Assembly (NCBI GenBank): GCA_002794775.1
Contig: NBAY01000166.1
Location: 1 to 29,272 of the forward strand
DNA from: Porodaedalea pini
Taxonomy: Eukaryota > Basidiomycota > Agaricomycetes > Hymenochaetales > Hymenochaetaceae
DNA: 29,272 nucleotides
Direction: 5' to 3'
Shown: positions 1-10,223 of the stretch, one piece after another
Position numbering within the stretch: position 1 is the stretch's first letter
How the letters are laid out: the number at the start of each line of letters is the position of its first letter
Position numbers and translations under genes: made by a program
The notes under the pieces: model-generated
Told to the model about the DNA's origin: nothing
Database searches by the model: none
Seen by the model: the letters and a program-made list of their open reading frames with translations, nothing else

Positions 1-1172
1 CATGCACATCTACTTGGTGAGGTAAATGCCAAGACAAATATCCTTAGTGTTGAAGAGCAGGAGAAACTACTGTCTGTCAAGAATCGATCTTTCATCAATG
101 ATCATATGAATGCTTGAGCATTATGTTCATGTCTTTGAACAAAACTTCAATACCGTAAATTTGAACTTCAAAATTTGGAGAGGCCCTATCACACACAACA
201 TTCATCATCAGGAGGTAAAGTATCTTGCTGTATGTTTGCATTATTTACACTTTTCATGCCCTATCTACAGAGTATAAAAAATCTGAGCTCATTGAGTCGC
301 AATTAAAGTGGTGAGAGCCAGGGATTATTCAGCTTGCAAAAGTGTACAATTTATTATGCGAAAAAATCTAGAAATCTGCTCCTCCTGGTGCAAACTGTCC
401 AACTCCTGTTGAGATCACTGGTTTGTTTGATCTCAATGTCAATAGTGATATTTGGCAGAGGATGGGATGTTTGATCTAGATGATGAGGCCATGCCTCGTT
501 GGATGAGTGACAAAATAGTTAGGAAAGGGATCTACTCATACCTTGATGCAAAGAGATGCCAAGAAGAGCTTCAGCATCTCATCAAAGAGAAGGCTGCTCT
601 ACAGGAATGGTTTTGTGATGTTTGGGAATGTACAACTGGCACACTACAGTCTGCTTGTGAGTCTTTTCCCTTAAACCTCACTTCTATATTATTTAATGTA
701 TTTCTTAGATTCTCAGTCTGGTCTGGCATATGCTCTTCATGCTTGACAGCATGAGCTTCTAGCTCTCTATATTGAATGGGAAAGCTGCTACAAAGTATTC
801 CAGAACCAAATCGGACTTACAATACTCAATGGGGTCCAACTACAGAAGAAATTATGGAGTTCAAGAGACATAAAGAAAAGCTCAAGATTCATACAGTTCC
901 GCCTCTTCGCTCATCATTCATCTTTGCAGATGGTCAGGAGGAAGACAATGAAGACTCTGACAATGACTCTGATTTAAACATGATGGCACTGAACATGGTG
1001 AACTCCTAGAGCTAGCAGAGCAGATCGAAAATGATTTTGGCAGTGGTTTAGTTTTGGACATACAGCAAGAAATGCTGCTATGATGATTGATGGAAACAAC
1101 CTTTTGCTGCCGACTTCGCCATCAAAAAAGTCTCAGATTGATGATCTTATATACCCACTATCTTGTATTTAG
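1..1172 (+). pseudogene. KDZ-type transposase, C-terminal relic (left arm)
   Basis: The translation matches the C-terminal part of Kyakuja-Dileera-Zisupton (KDZ) transposases. It has a charged coiled stretch (1-117), a region with RKFELQNLER, then EPGIIQLAKVYNLLCEKI, then LFDLNVNSDIWQ, then MPRWMSDKIVRKGI and CQEELQHLIKEKAALQEWF, and finally WGPTTEEIMEF and an acidic tail ending at 1172. A 52-nt intron (657-708) keeps the frame. It is dead: in-frame stops occur at 115-117, near 335 (TGA where the family usually has Arg), near 369 and near 749. Single-base deletions near 454 and 795 shift the frame. The N-terminal half, including the catalytic core, is outside the window or absent. Family assignment is from memory of conserved blocks, not a search. 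Confidence 0.85.
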
Positions 1173-1461
1173 ACAATTGAAATGACATAAACTTCAAATG
1201 TATAGACAACACCAGAGCTTTGCTATTTCACATCTTAACAATGATACTTCACACTTATGGAGCCTATCAGACAAAATAAAGTCAACTTGCAGTTTTAGAT
1301 TGACTCAATGTCAAATCCGTATTTTTTGTCACCTTCCATTCAGAGATCAAAATAAATGTAACCAACATGAGACGTGCTGTACTTATAATTACTTAATGAC
1401 TTTAAAGTTGCATAATGGAATACAGGCAAAGTTCAAGTGTTTTTCTTTTGCTATTTTCTTA

Positions 1462-1690
1462 GGTATTCTTACATATGTTATCTTGGGAATTCCTGCATAC
1501 ATTATCTCAGGAATTCCTACATATGTTATCTCAGGAATTCCTACATATGTTATCTGGGAATTCCTGCATACATTATCTTAAGAATTCCTGTATACATTAT
1601 CTTGGGAATTCCTGCATATGTTATCTCAGAAATTCCTGTATACATTATCTTGGGAATTCCTACATATATTATCTCAGGGTTCCCCATGAT
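1462..1690 (+). repeat. 24-nt tandem array with GGAATTCC core (left arm)
   Basis: About nine to ten copies of a 24-nt unit are present. Each unit starts with GGAATTCC (itself palindromic, containing an EcoRI site) and continues with a variable TGCATACATTATCTCA or TACATATGTTATCTCA spacer. Because 24 is a multiple of three, all frames look open and produce repetitive apparent proteins, which are not real genes. It lies about 290 bp downstream of the transposase stop. Confidence 0.92.
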
Positions 1691-2612
1691 AATACAGTGC
1701 AATACAGTATATACACTCTCTTATATGCAAATTCAGCCTTTAAAAAGCACTAAGTATACTAGATAGACAGGACAAAAATCTCAGTGATTTTATCAGAGAA
1801 AAAAGAATACATGGATAGAGAGATATACTTATTTTTAATACTCAAGATTCAAAGATAAATAAACAAATATGAGATTCACAGATATCTGGGTATCAAGTGG
1901 ACAGAAAGTCTGTGATAAAGTAGAGAAACTAACTTAAAAGTAGTCAAGCTTAAGGAATATTCAAAATTATATATAATGCTTAATCCAATGGTCCATGGTC
2001 TAAGTGCTCAAGTAGTTAAATTAATACATGGATGTGACCCTAATACTCAAGACTTTGAAGCAAATAACAGGAGGCTGGCACTAGCAAGCTTTGAAGAAGT
2101 AGTCCAAGCTTTTAATCCAATCCTGTGCATGTATCTGATTTTGGATTTCAAGGGAAGCAGTTTTATACTATTTTAACATGTGCCCTTCATTTTAATGTCA
2201 GTTGATTCTTTAGTTAGGTTACAGCCTTTTTCATAAGTCCTGCGACAGTGCATGTCATGTGAAATGAGCCATCAGAGCCAAAGTGTCGAAAAATTAGAAT
2301 GAATATCCTATTTTCTCTGTTGCAGTACCTGCTCATTAAGTACTCAAAAAAAAGGCATGGTTCTCAGGAGAATAAATATATAAAATATGGAGCAATAACC
2401 TTGACTGTGTAGGCGGGTGGAGATCAAACAAGTGCAGCTGGTCTGTTCTCTTACCCATTTCCACCAAGATTCAAAAAATTATGGCTCCCCTACATCTACC
2501 TATAAAATTCTTTCCTGTGACTGTAAATTAAGTATATGACTATACCAACAGCTCCTGAAAGTTTGAAGCCAATCCATTCAGTATTCATGGTCCAGCAGCA
2601 AGATTTGTGTTC

Positions 2613-2663
2613 TACTCTGCAAGACCTGTTGTGAGAAAAGGAGGGTGGAAAGAGCTTGAAGTG
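2613..2663. other. Spacer at the centre of the inverted repeat
   Basis: These 51 bases separate the two arms and have no inverted partner. They are purine-rich on the plus strand (a run around 2634-2656). Such a short spacer would allow a hairpin or cruciform, and it would also fit a fold-back duplication or a long-read artefact. Confidence 0.85.
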
Positions 2664-5280
2664 GAACACAAATCTTGCTGCTGGACCATGAATACTGAAT
2701 GGATTGGCTTCAAACTTGCAGGAGATGTTGGTATAGTCATATACTTAATTTACAGTCACAGGAAAGAATTTTATAGGTAGATGTAGGGATGCCATAATTT
2801 TTGAATCTCGGTGGAAATGGGTAAGAGAACAGACCAGCTGCACTTGTTTGATCTCCACCTGCCTACACAGTCAAGTTATTACTCCATATTTTACATATTT
2901 CTTCTCCTGAGAACCATGCCTTTTTTTTGAGTACTTAATGAGCAGGTACTGCACAGAGAAAATAGATATTCATTCTAATTTTTCGACACTTTGGCTCTGA
3001 TGCGGCTCATTTCACGTGATATGCACGTGTCGCAGGACTTATGAAAAAGGCTGTAACCTAACTAAAGAATCAACTGACATTAAAATGAAGGGCACATGTT
3101 TAAAATAGTATAAAACTGCTTCCCTTGAAATCCAAAATCAGATACATGCACAGGATTGGATTAAAAGCTTGGACTACTTCTTCAAAGCTTGCTAGTGCCA
3201 GCCTCCTGTTATTTGCTTCAAAGTCTTGAGTATTAGGGTCACATCCATGTATTAATTTAACTACTTGAGCACTTAGACCATGGACCATTGGATTAAGCAT
3301 TATATATAATTTTGAATATTCCTTAAGCTTGACTACTTTTAAGTTAGTTTCTCTACTTTATCACAGACTTTCTGTCCACTTGATACCCAGATATCTGTGA
3401 ATCTCATATTTGTTTATTTATCTTTGAATCTTGAGTATTAAAAATAAGTATATCTCTCTATCCATGTATTCTTTTTTCTCTGATAAAATCACTGAGATTT
3501 TTGTCCTGTCTATCTAGTATACTTAGTGCTTTTTAAAGGCTGAATTTGCATATAAGAGAGTGTATATACTGTATTGCACTGTATTATCATGGGGAATCCC
3601 TGAGATAATATATGTAGGAATTCCCAAGATAATGTATACAGGAATTTCTGAGATAACATATGCAGGAATTCCCAAGATAATGTATACAGGAATTCTTAAG
3701 ATAATGTATGCAGGAATTCCCAAGATAACATATGTAGGAATTCCTGAGATAACATATGTAGGAATTCCTGAGATAATGTATGCAGGAATTCCAAGATAAC
3801 ATATGTAAGAATACCTAAGAAAATAGCAAAAGAAAACACTTGAACTTTGCCTGTATTCCATTATGCAACTTTAAAGTCATTAAGTAATTATAAGTACAGC
3901 ACGTCTCATGTTGGGTTACATTTATTTTGATCTCTGAATGGAAGGTGACAAAAAATACGGATTTGACATTGAGTCAATCTAAAACTGCAAGTTGACTTTA
4001 TTTTGTCTGATAGGCTCCATAAGTGTGAAGTATCATTGTTAAGATGTGAAATAGCAAAGCTCTGGTGTTGTCTATACATTTGAAGTTTATGTCATTTCAA
4101 TTGTCTAAATACAAGATAGTGGGTATATAAGATCATCAATCTGAGACTTTTTTGATGGCGAAGTCGGCAGCAAAAGGTTGTTTCCATCAATCATCATAGC
4201 AGCATTTTCTTGCTGTATGTCCAAAACTAAACCACTGCCAAAATCATTTTCGATCTGCTCTGCTAGCTCTAGGAGTTCACCATGTTCAGTGCCATCATGT
4301 TTTAAATCAGAGTCATTGTCAGAGTCTTCATTGTCTTCCTCCTGACCATCTGCAAAGATGAATGATGAGCGAAGAGGCGGAACTGTATGAATCTTGAGCT
4401 TTTCTTTATGTCTCTTGAACTCCATAATTTCTTCTGTAGTTGGACCCCATTGAGTATTGTAAGTCCGATTTGGTTCTGGAATACTTTGTAGCCAGCTTTC
4501 CCATTCAATATAGAGAGCTAGAAGCTCATGCTGTCAAGCATGAAGAGCATATGCCAGACCAGACTGAGAATCTAAGAAATACATTAAATAATATAGAAGT
4601 GAGGTTTAAGGGAAAAGACTCACAAGCAGACTGTAGTGTGCCAGTTGTACATTCCCAAACATCACAAAACCATTCCTGTAGAGCAGCCTTCTCTTTGATG
4701 AGATGCTGAAGCTCTTCTTGGCATCTCTTTGCATCAAGGTATGAGTAGATCCCTTTCCTAACTATTTTGTCACTCATCCAACGAGGCATGGCCTCATCAT
4801 CTAGATCAAACATCCCATCCTCTTGCCAAATATCACTATTGACATTGAGATCAAACAAACCAGTGATCTCAACAGGAGTTGGACAGTTTGCACCAGGAGG
4901 AGCAGATTTCTAGATTTTTTCGCATAATAAATTGTACACTTTTGCAAGCTGAATAATCCCTGGCTCTCACCACTTTAATTGCGACTCAATGAGCTCAGAT
5001 TTTTTATACTCTGTAGATAGGGCATGAAAAGTGTAAATAATGCAAACATACAGCAAGATACTTTACCTCCTGATGATGAATGTTGTGTGTGATAGGGCCT
5101 CTCCAAATTTTGAAGTTCAAATTTACGGTATTGAAGTTTTGTTCAAAGACATGAACATAATGCTCAAGCATTCATATGATCATTGATGAAAGATCGATTC
5201 TTGACAGACAGTAGTTTCTCCTGCTCTTCAACACTAAGGATATTTGTCTTGGCATTTACCTCACCAAGTAGATGTGCATG
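2664..5280 (-). repeat. Right arm of the 5.3-kb inverted repeat
   Basis: This is the reverse complement of 1-2612. The transposase frame is more intact here than in the left arm: bases missing on the left at about 454 and 795 are present here, so longer stretches of the same protein can be read. Unlike the left arm, this one continues past 5280 into further transposase sequence (to about 5722), so the right arm probably represents the parental copy. Confidence 0.95.
3588..3812 (-). repeat. 24-nt tandem array with GGAATTCC core (right arm)
   Basis: This is the mirror copy of the array at 1462-1690, with the same number and order of spacer variants. Two units differ from the left copy by one base in the G or T run before the core. 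Confidence 0.92.
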
Positions 5281-5722
5281 TGAGGACTCTAGAACCTTAA
5301 GGGACTCATTGATGGTGTTAATATCAATATACCTTTCTTTTTCAATACTCAAATATAATGAGCGGATCCTCTGTAGGATAGCATTGCAGCAGGATTTGAG
5401 ATTTACGATGTCTTCTATCGCATTTCGCCTTGCAGATTTTGACTGACCTAAAGAACTCTAAGCTCCTAATCTTGGATCTATGAAAAAGAACTTACGTGGG
5501 AGTGCTGTGGATTGGTGCTTAACTTGCACCTTCCACTCATCAGCGAGTTCCTCTTCTGAGATGTCAATCTCCTCTAATTTCTTCTTGGCTTCTTGTAGAC
5601 ACTTGTCACTTGTGGCAGTCTTGGTTCCGCTTGACCAGCCATGAGCTGAGCTTAAAGAGATTGTTTGCACTTAGAAACTGAACCTGAGAATCTATGATGT
5701 GCAGCCTGTTGAAAGTATGATT
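4105..5722 (-). pseudogene. KDZ-type transposase, C-terminal relic (right arm and flank)
   Basis: This is the longer copy of the same relic. Reading down from 5722, a fragment RLHIIDSQVQFLSANNLFKL is followed, after a frame change, by LEEIDISEEELADEWKVQVK and LPR. A 48-nt intron (5448-5495) then joins to QSKSARRNAIEDI and the CCNAILQRIRSLYLSIEKERY coiled region. Beyond that the sequence is shared with the left arm. This order matches the KDZ region after the catalytic domain. The stops at MNA*, KW*EPG and ALHA*QH are shared with the left arm, so the gene was already inactive when the arm was duplicated. Upstream of about 5722 a CTA (acceptor AG on the minus strand) suggests another intron, but I found no clear catalytic part beyond it. 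Confidence 0.85.
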
Positions 5723-6204
5723 CTAACACTTATTTTATGTTTTTGTTGCTTTTCTTGATTTATTCCCATTCATGTGCGAACATCATGTGATTTTTGTCTT
5801 ATGTAATATTAGCTTCAAAGTGGCTGAGACAATGTATGAGTGTCCCTATCTGTTGCACTCATCCATTGGACTCAGGTATGAAGTGTGACCCCTTTTGGTT
5901 CACTGCTGCTAACAATAGTAAAGTAGGCCTACAGAAATATTCTTTTAGAGTTGTTTTTGTGAAACTAGACATGAACTTACCATCTTTACACATCTGCTTA
6001 ATCAGAGACAATTGAGTTCCTAAGATGGATCTGTTATACCAGATCATCCTAATTACTACATCCAGCTGGTGCTCATGACAGAAATGAAGGCATTTGGTGC
6101 TGCCAGCCTCAAATGAATCAGCAACAGGATATCTGAAGTGGCCAAAATACAGCCCAATTTGTTTCACAGATGATGAGAAGCAGAAATGCAACAAAAATGA
6201 TAAT
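5723..6204. other. AT-rich stretch without a supported gene
   Basis: A 111-codon open frame lies on the minus strand (5859-6194), upstream of the transposase relic. It has no motif I recognise and no clear splice path into the relic. It could be a diverged 5' part of the element or chance. Confidence 0.4.
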
Positions 6205-6535
6205 TACTCAGGAATTCCCAGAGATAATCACTCAGGAATTCCTGGTTGATCATCTCTAGGATTTCCTAGAGATAACTACTCTGGAATTCCTGATAAATTA
6301 TTGTTAGGAATTCCTAGTTGATTGTCTCTGGGAATTCCCAAAGATAATTAATCAGAAATTCCTGATTGTTTATCTCTAGGATTTCCTAGAGATAACTACT
6401 GTGGAATTCCTGACAAATTATTGTTGGGAATTCCTAGTTGATTATCTCTAGGAATTCCTGAGTGAATAGCCCTAGGAATTCCAGGGCAGTTATTGTTAGG
6501 AAATCCTAGAGATAACATGTCAGGAATTACTAGAG
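6205..6535 (+). repeat. Second 24-nt GGAATTCC array with 120-nt higher-order period
   Basis: About fourteen 24-nt units are present, each with a GGAATTCC-like core (GGATTTCC, GAAATTCC and GGAAATCC variants) and spacers such as AGAGATAACTACT or GATAAATTATTGTTA. The spacers are not random: the unit order repeats exactly 120 nt apart (the GGATTTCCTAGAGATAACTACT unit starts at 6259 and again at 6379), so five units form a higher-order repeat. The core and period match the arrays at 1462 and 3588, while the spacers are different. Confidence 0.9.
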
Positions 6536-6836
6536 ATGCAGCAGTAACAGATGTTTCAGATATTTAGTTTATGAAAAGCTAGCTATTGGATATATAAGTC
6601 AAGTCTGATCTACTTACTGGGCAGTCTGAGTCATACTTACAAGGAAAGAAGAATATGAGAGTTGTTAATACTAGTGGAGGATTAAATTATGAGTGTCTGA
6701 GTCAGAGTTATTACTAAGTTGATTTAATATAAGTCTGAAGCAAAGGTTAGAGCTGGGCACTCAGGAGTTAAGCTGCACAGTGGAAAGCCTACAATAGTAT
6801 GCTTACAAGTAGTAGGTTGAGCCTTCTAAGGTGATT

Positions 6837-6942
6837 CTAATCCTATGCACATAGACAGAAGTTTGATTCAAAAACAGGCCTTTCATACTATTCTAAACAT
6901 ATGCCTTTCATTTCAATGTTGGTTGATTCTTTAGTTAGGTTA
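6837..6942 (+). repeat. Diverged copy of the element tail
   Basis: This stretch aligns in the same orientation with 2117-2220 in the left arm, roughly three quarters identical by eye, and ends in a shared TTGATTCTTTAGTTAGGTT. As in the arm, it follows a GGAATTCC array by several hundred bases. It suggests that 6205-6942 is the 3' end of a second, older element of the same family. Confidence 0.75.
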
Positions 6943-7950
6943 AAGTGCAGGAAATTCATATATATATTAATTGAAATAGCTATATTCTGGCCTGGAATTA
7001 ATCTATTTGTGTGATGAAATTAGCCAGAAACTATCCAGGAAATACCAGAATGAGTCCTCCTGACACTCTATGCTAGATGCTAATTAATTCTGTAATTCCT
7101 GTGCCAGAAAATCCTAGGCTCAGGAATTGCACTTGAAAAAACATACCCTTAGCTGCAACTCAATTAGTCAGAGTTAGAACTAAGAGCTCCCAGAAAAGGG
7201 GGTACCTGAAGTGATAAAGGAACAGAAGACAGATATTTCAATGAATAGCTCTGTGGACTTTTAGAATGATGGTTATTTATTTTGTGATGTCAACTCAGTA
7301 TAATTTATTGAAGATGCTGGTCGTTTCCATCTCTATGTAGAGTTGAGGCAACATCGGCTCTGTCAAAGCATATTTGCATTTATTCTGAAGGATACTGCAA
7401 GAACAATTGAACACATTTGAGTTTCATACTGCTCTGATGCCTCAATTACTATGTAGGAATAATCAGAATTCCTTGGTATCAGGGTCTGATGACAAGACTG
7501 GGTATGCAATTGAAGCAGAGCTTCTCATGGATGCAAAAAGTACAAGTCACACTGCCACATTTTTGGCAGTGCAGAAGTCCGAGCTGCTCTCCAGCAGCTG
7601 GGAAAGTAGCTATGATCAACATTTTGTTATGTAATCTTCTTTTCTTGGAGATCTTGGGAATAAATTTAAATAACTTTTAATTATTTAAATATTCTTTTTC
7701 AAATCTCAGGTCAGAAAGTTTTGAAAGAGGAGAAAAAAAATTGCTCCACAAGTTCTATAGATATACACAGTAGTTACCCATACATGCAGTTTTAGGACTA
7801 AATAGAGTTGCAAGTTCACATGCTTTGAGTTGTCGGCTTTAGCCGGTTTGCGCCATAGTGATCTCTTCGCTTCCGCCCTCTGTCCGTCTTCCTCTATTTC
7901 CACATCTTTATGTCCAATCCACTTCAACGATTCCGACTAGCCACTTAAGC
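6943..7950. other. AT-rich transposon-derived flank, no supported gene
   Basis: This is AT-rich sequence with scattered CAGGAATT motifs (for example near 7095 and 7130) and short open frames, one at 7407-7634, that I do not recognise. Base composition changes at about 7800 from AT-rich to roughly balanced, which I take as the edge of the transposon island. Confidence 0.45.
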
Positions 7951-7951
7951 A

Positions 7952-9398
7952 ATGAGTGGCGCAACTGGAGCTCGGGCCAAAGCATTAAGGGTTCAAGCTA
8001 AAGCAGCCGGAGCACAGGTAACACGCTTCAGAAAGTCATTGAAGACCAGCGGCGATGGAAGAAGGCAATCGAGAGTAGTATCGGCACGAGTAAATATTTT
8101 TTATTTGCCTTTGAGGAAAGCCTAATAGACGAACTACAGGCGACAGTCAGACCGCACTCGCACATGCAACCGCCTGATAATTGGATGAAAGCATGCTGAA
8201 CCACCACCTCCTTTGCTGTCACTTCCCCTCCGAATGGACCTTTACCACCCAGTGTTGTGTCCCGAAGGACAGCAAGAGACATTCATGAACTAATGCAAGG
8301 TTATTCATATGCTTCTCCAGCATACTCAAACTCCGACACTGAGAGCATCCCCGCAGGCAGATATCTTATGCGCCTATGGACGACCTGTTGACAGACTTCT
8401 TCTTGCAGAGTGGAGGGCTCGCTTTATGACTTTCATCCTAGCGGACGACCCATCGCCACACTGTGTCGAAAAAGACGCCGTCATATAAATTTTGCTTTTT
8501 TTCCCATACCTTTCTGTAGCATGATAATCATTCCTGTACCTTCCTACTGTGGGCGACGCGCATCTCCATCTTGTACCCGTGATGTAGCTTCCCAGTTATT
8601 ATTTTGAATTTCCCAATATTTGAACTAATGGCCCATGCCGTACTATATCTTCAGTATGGAGTCTCAATGTTCCGTGTCGGACGGCGATCACTAGTACTGC
8701 TTCGGACGTCTTTCTAGTCGTCAATTTACCTGTCCATCCTACCTCAGAACTGCGCAGTAAATATCTCCATATCGAGCTTGAACTTATACAATCGGAGTAT
8801 TCGGAGCCATTGGGTGGAAGGACCACTGCAGAATAGTTGAACGACGCGCTGCGCAACTCGCGTGACGGGTGCTATCCACTGCACGGTTCAATACATGCTA
8901 AATGTGTAGTACCTCCATTCCAAGGACGCGCTATGTATGCTGAAGGATACCTGCATCGAACTGGTCAAGATAGAGATTGACGCTGTTAACCTGTGGAGTG
9001 GTGTCACGCGTCGAGAAGGGGCTTGCGGAAGCTGTGAAAGGCATGGATAGGCTGGCTTACAATGATGCAAGCAGGGATCTCGTTATGCGCAGTTTCAAGT
9101 TGGAGGAACCCGAGCTGTTGAAGACATCGCAATACGACTTGCTAATGGTTAGTCGAGATTTCGTTGTCCATTTCACCCTGACTCACTGTCAGGCTATCAG
9201 ATAATAATGGTCCAAAAATGAAGAGTCTCGACAGAGAACGAGCTCGTATGTCCCATGCTGGTTCGGAGAAGTGGCACCGGCTAGTGACCTGGTTCTTCCA
9301 GAACACCACATGCGGTAGTGTGCTCCAACCTATGCATTGGTCAACTGCTCTGCTTCGTAGAATGATAAATATTACTAGCCGGTTGCAGCTTTTCTGAG
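7952..9398 (+). pseudogene. Possible broken or unassembled gene, unknown function
   Basis: Several plus-strand pieces look protein-like but do not join. An ATG at 7952 opens MSGATGARAKALRVQAK. A piece near 8100-8210 reads ESLIDELQATVRPHSHMQ. One near 8393 reads RLLLAEWRARFMTFILADD. A stretch at about 8990-9146 reads RVEKGLAEAVKGMDRLAYND. A plausible intron (about 9147-9191, GTTAGT to TGTCAG) could lead to a final exon with MKSLDRERARMSHAGSEKW, ending at about 9398. In-frame stops lie between the pieces. It could be a decayed gene next to the transposon island, or a real gene whose introns I could not resolve. I recognise no family. Confidence 0.3.
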
Positions 9399-10223
9399 CT
9401 GAAAATAGGTTTTGATCGGCTTAGCGATACACACTTTAATTTGTTGTAAGTAAGGACTCCCGTTGATATACCCTCTTATGCAGTCTGAACTTACCGTCAG
9501 TCTCTTACCCTGCGCCGGAAGTTTGATAACGAAAGAATGTAATCTCGTATCTAGAGGAGCTGTCAGACCCAAGAAGGAACCATCGACCCTGTCTCACCTG
9601 TTTACTGGGCTTGTCCTAAGTTATCTAACCTGTCGTAGTACTATTCGGTGCTATAGATGCTTGTTGTAGTGCTTGGAGATAGTCGTTTTTGCACCGGGGC
9701 TTCGCATCTGAGATGAGACTCCGAGCACTGAAAACGGTTTCTGCGTTCGGGCATGGTGTAGCGATCTCGACACGAGCTAGCTCCGTCATAATTATTCAAG
9801 TCGGACGTCAGGTTGATATCTCTGGAAACACGCAGTTCGATTTAACATAGTCAGGAAGGAAGTTGAATGCATTCGCGTCGAGAAGTTTCGCAATTGATAT
9901 TGCTTTGAAGTTCTGGACCCGGATGTGCTGACGAGACTTGGTAGGAGTAAAAGGTAGAAAAGGATAATCAAGACTTGGTTATTTGTGAGGCAATACGTCG
10001 CAGCTGTCTTTAATTTCGAGACGAGCACCTTCTGTTGCATGTCCCGCGTTATGCAAGTTGGTCGCTGAAGAGATTTGCACACCCGTGCCACGAGTGATGC
10101 AGGAACGCGACCACGTGAGTCACGTGGTCTTTGACGCGCTAGCGCTCCTTTTGGTTCGGTTTGCTTCCGTTTGTCCACTCGTCGCTTGCTCATCGTCGCC
10201 GCCATAGGTCATTCTCAACAATT
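9399..10223. other. Intergenic region upstream of the kinesin
   Basis: I see no gene or RNA here. The only clear element is the inverted repeat at 10109-10129 near the kinesin start. Confidence 0.5.
10109..10129. promoter_or_regulatory. Perfect inverted repeat: two E-boxes around an AP-1/Gcn4-like core
   Basis: Ten-base arms GACCACGTGA and TCACGTGGTC surround a single central G, about 95 bases upstream of the kinesin ATG. Each arm contains CACGTG (E-box, typical of bHLH factors), and the centre reads TGAGTCA, the AP-1/Gcn4-type core. The symmetry and position suggest a protein-binding site. Which factor binds is inference. Confidence 0.6.

Larger units (their letters stand above)
1..2612 (+). 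repeat. Left arm of a 5.3-kb inverted repeat
   Basis: The first bases of the window are the reverse complement of those ending at 5280, and the match runs inward to about 2612. The arm holds, in order, a KDZ transposase 3' fragment, a 24-nt tandem array and an AT-rich tail. It is about 5 nt shorter than the right arm (2664-5280). Most differences I could see are single-base losses or gains, for example near 454, 795, 975, 1070, 1553 and 1678, with some substitutions near the centre. The outer end cannot be located because the window starts inside the repeat. Confidence 0.95.

Noticed and set aside
1437..1766. Open frames of about 90-130 codons with repeated NSCIHYLRNSYICYL-type sequence, on both strands and in both arms
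   Set aside because: They are produced by the 24-nt tandem array, which keeps every frame open because 24 is divisible by three. No start context or conservation supports a protein.
5859..6194. A 111-codon minus-strand frame as the N-terminal part of the KDZ transposase
   Set aside because: I could not match it to any conserved transposase block or find splice sites joining it to the relic at 5722.
8599..8856. An 85-codon minus-strand frame
   Set aside because: There is no motif, neighbour or splice support. It overlaps plus-strand stretches that look equally protein-like.
9792..10205. A 137-codon minus-strand frame overlapping the kinesin 5' region
   Set aside because: It covers the double E-box palindrome and the kinesin leader, has no motif, and its basic composition is a by-product of the sequence on the other strand.
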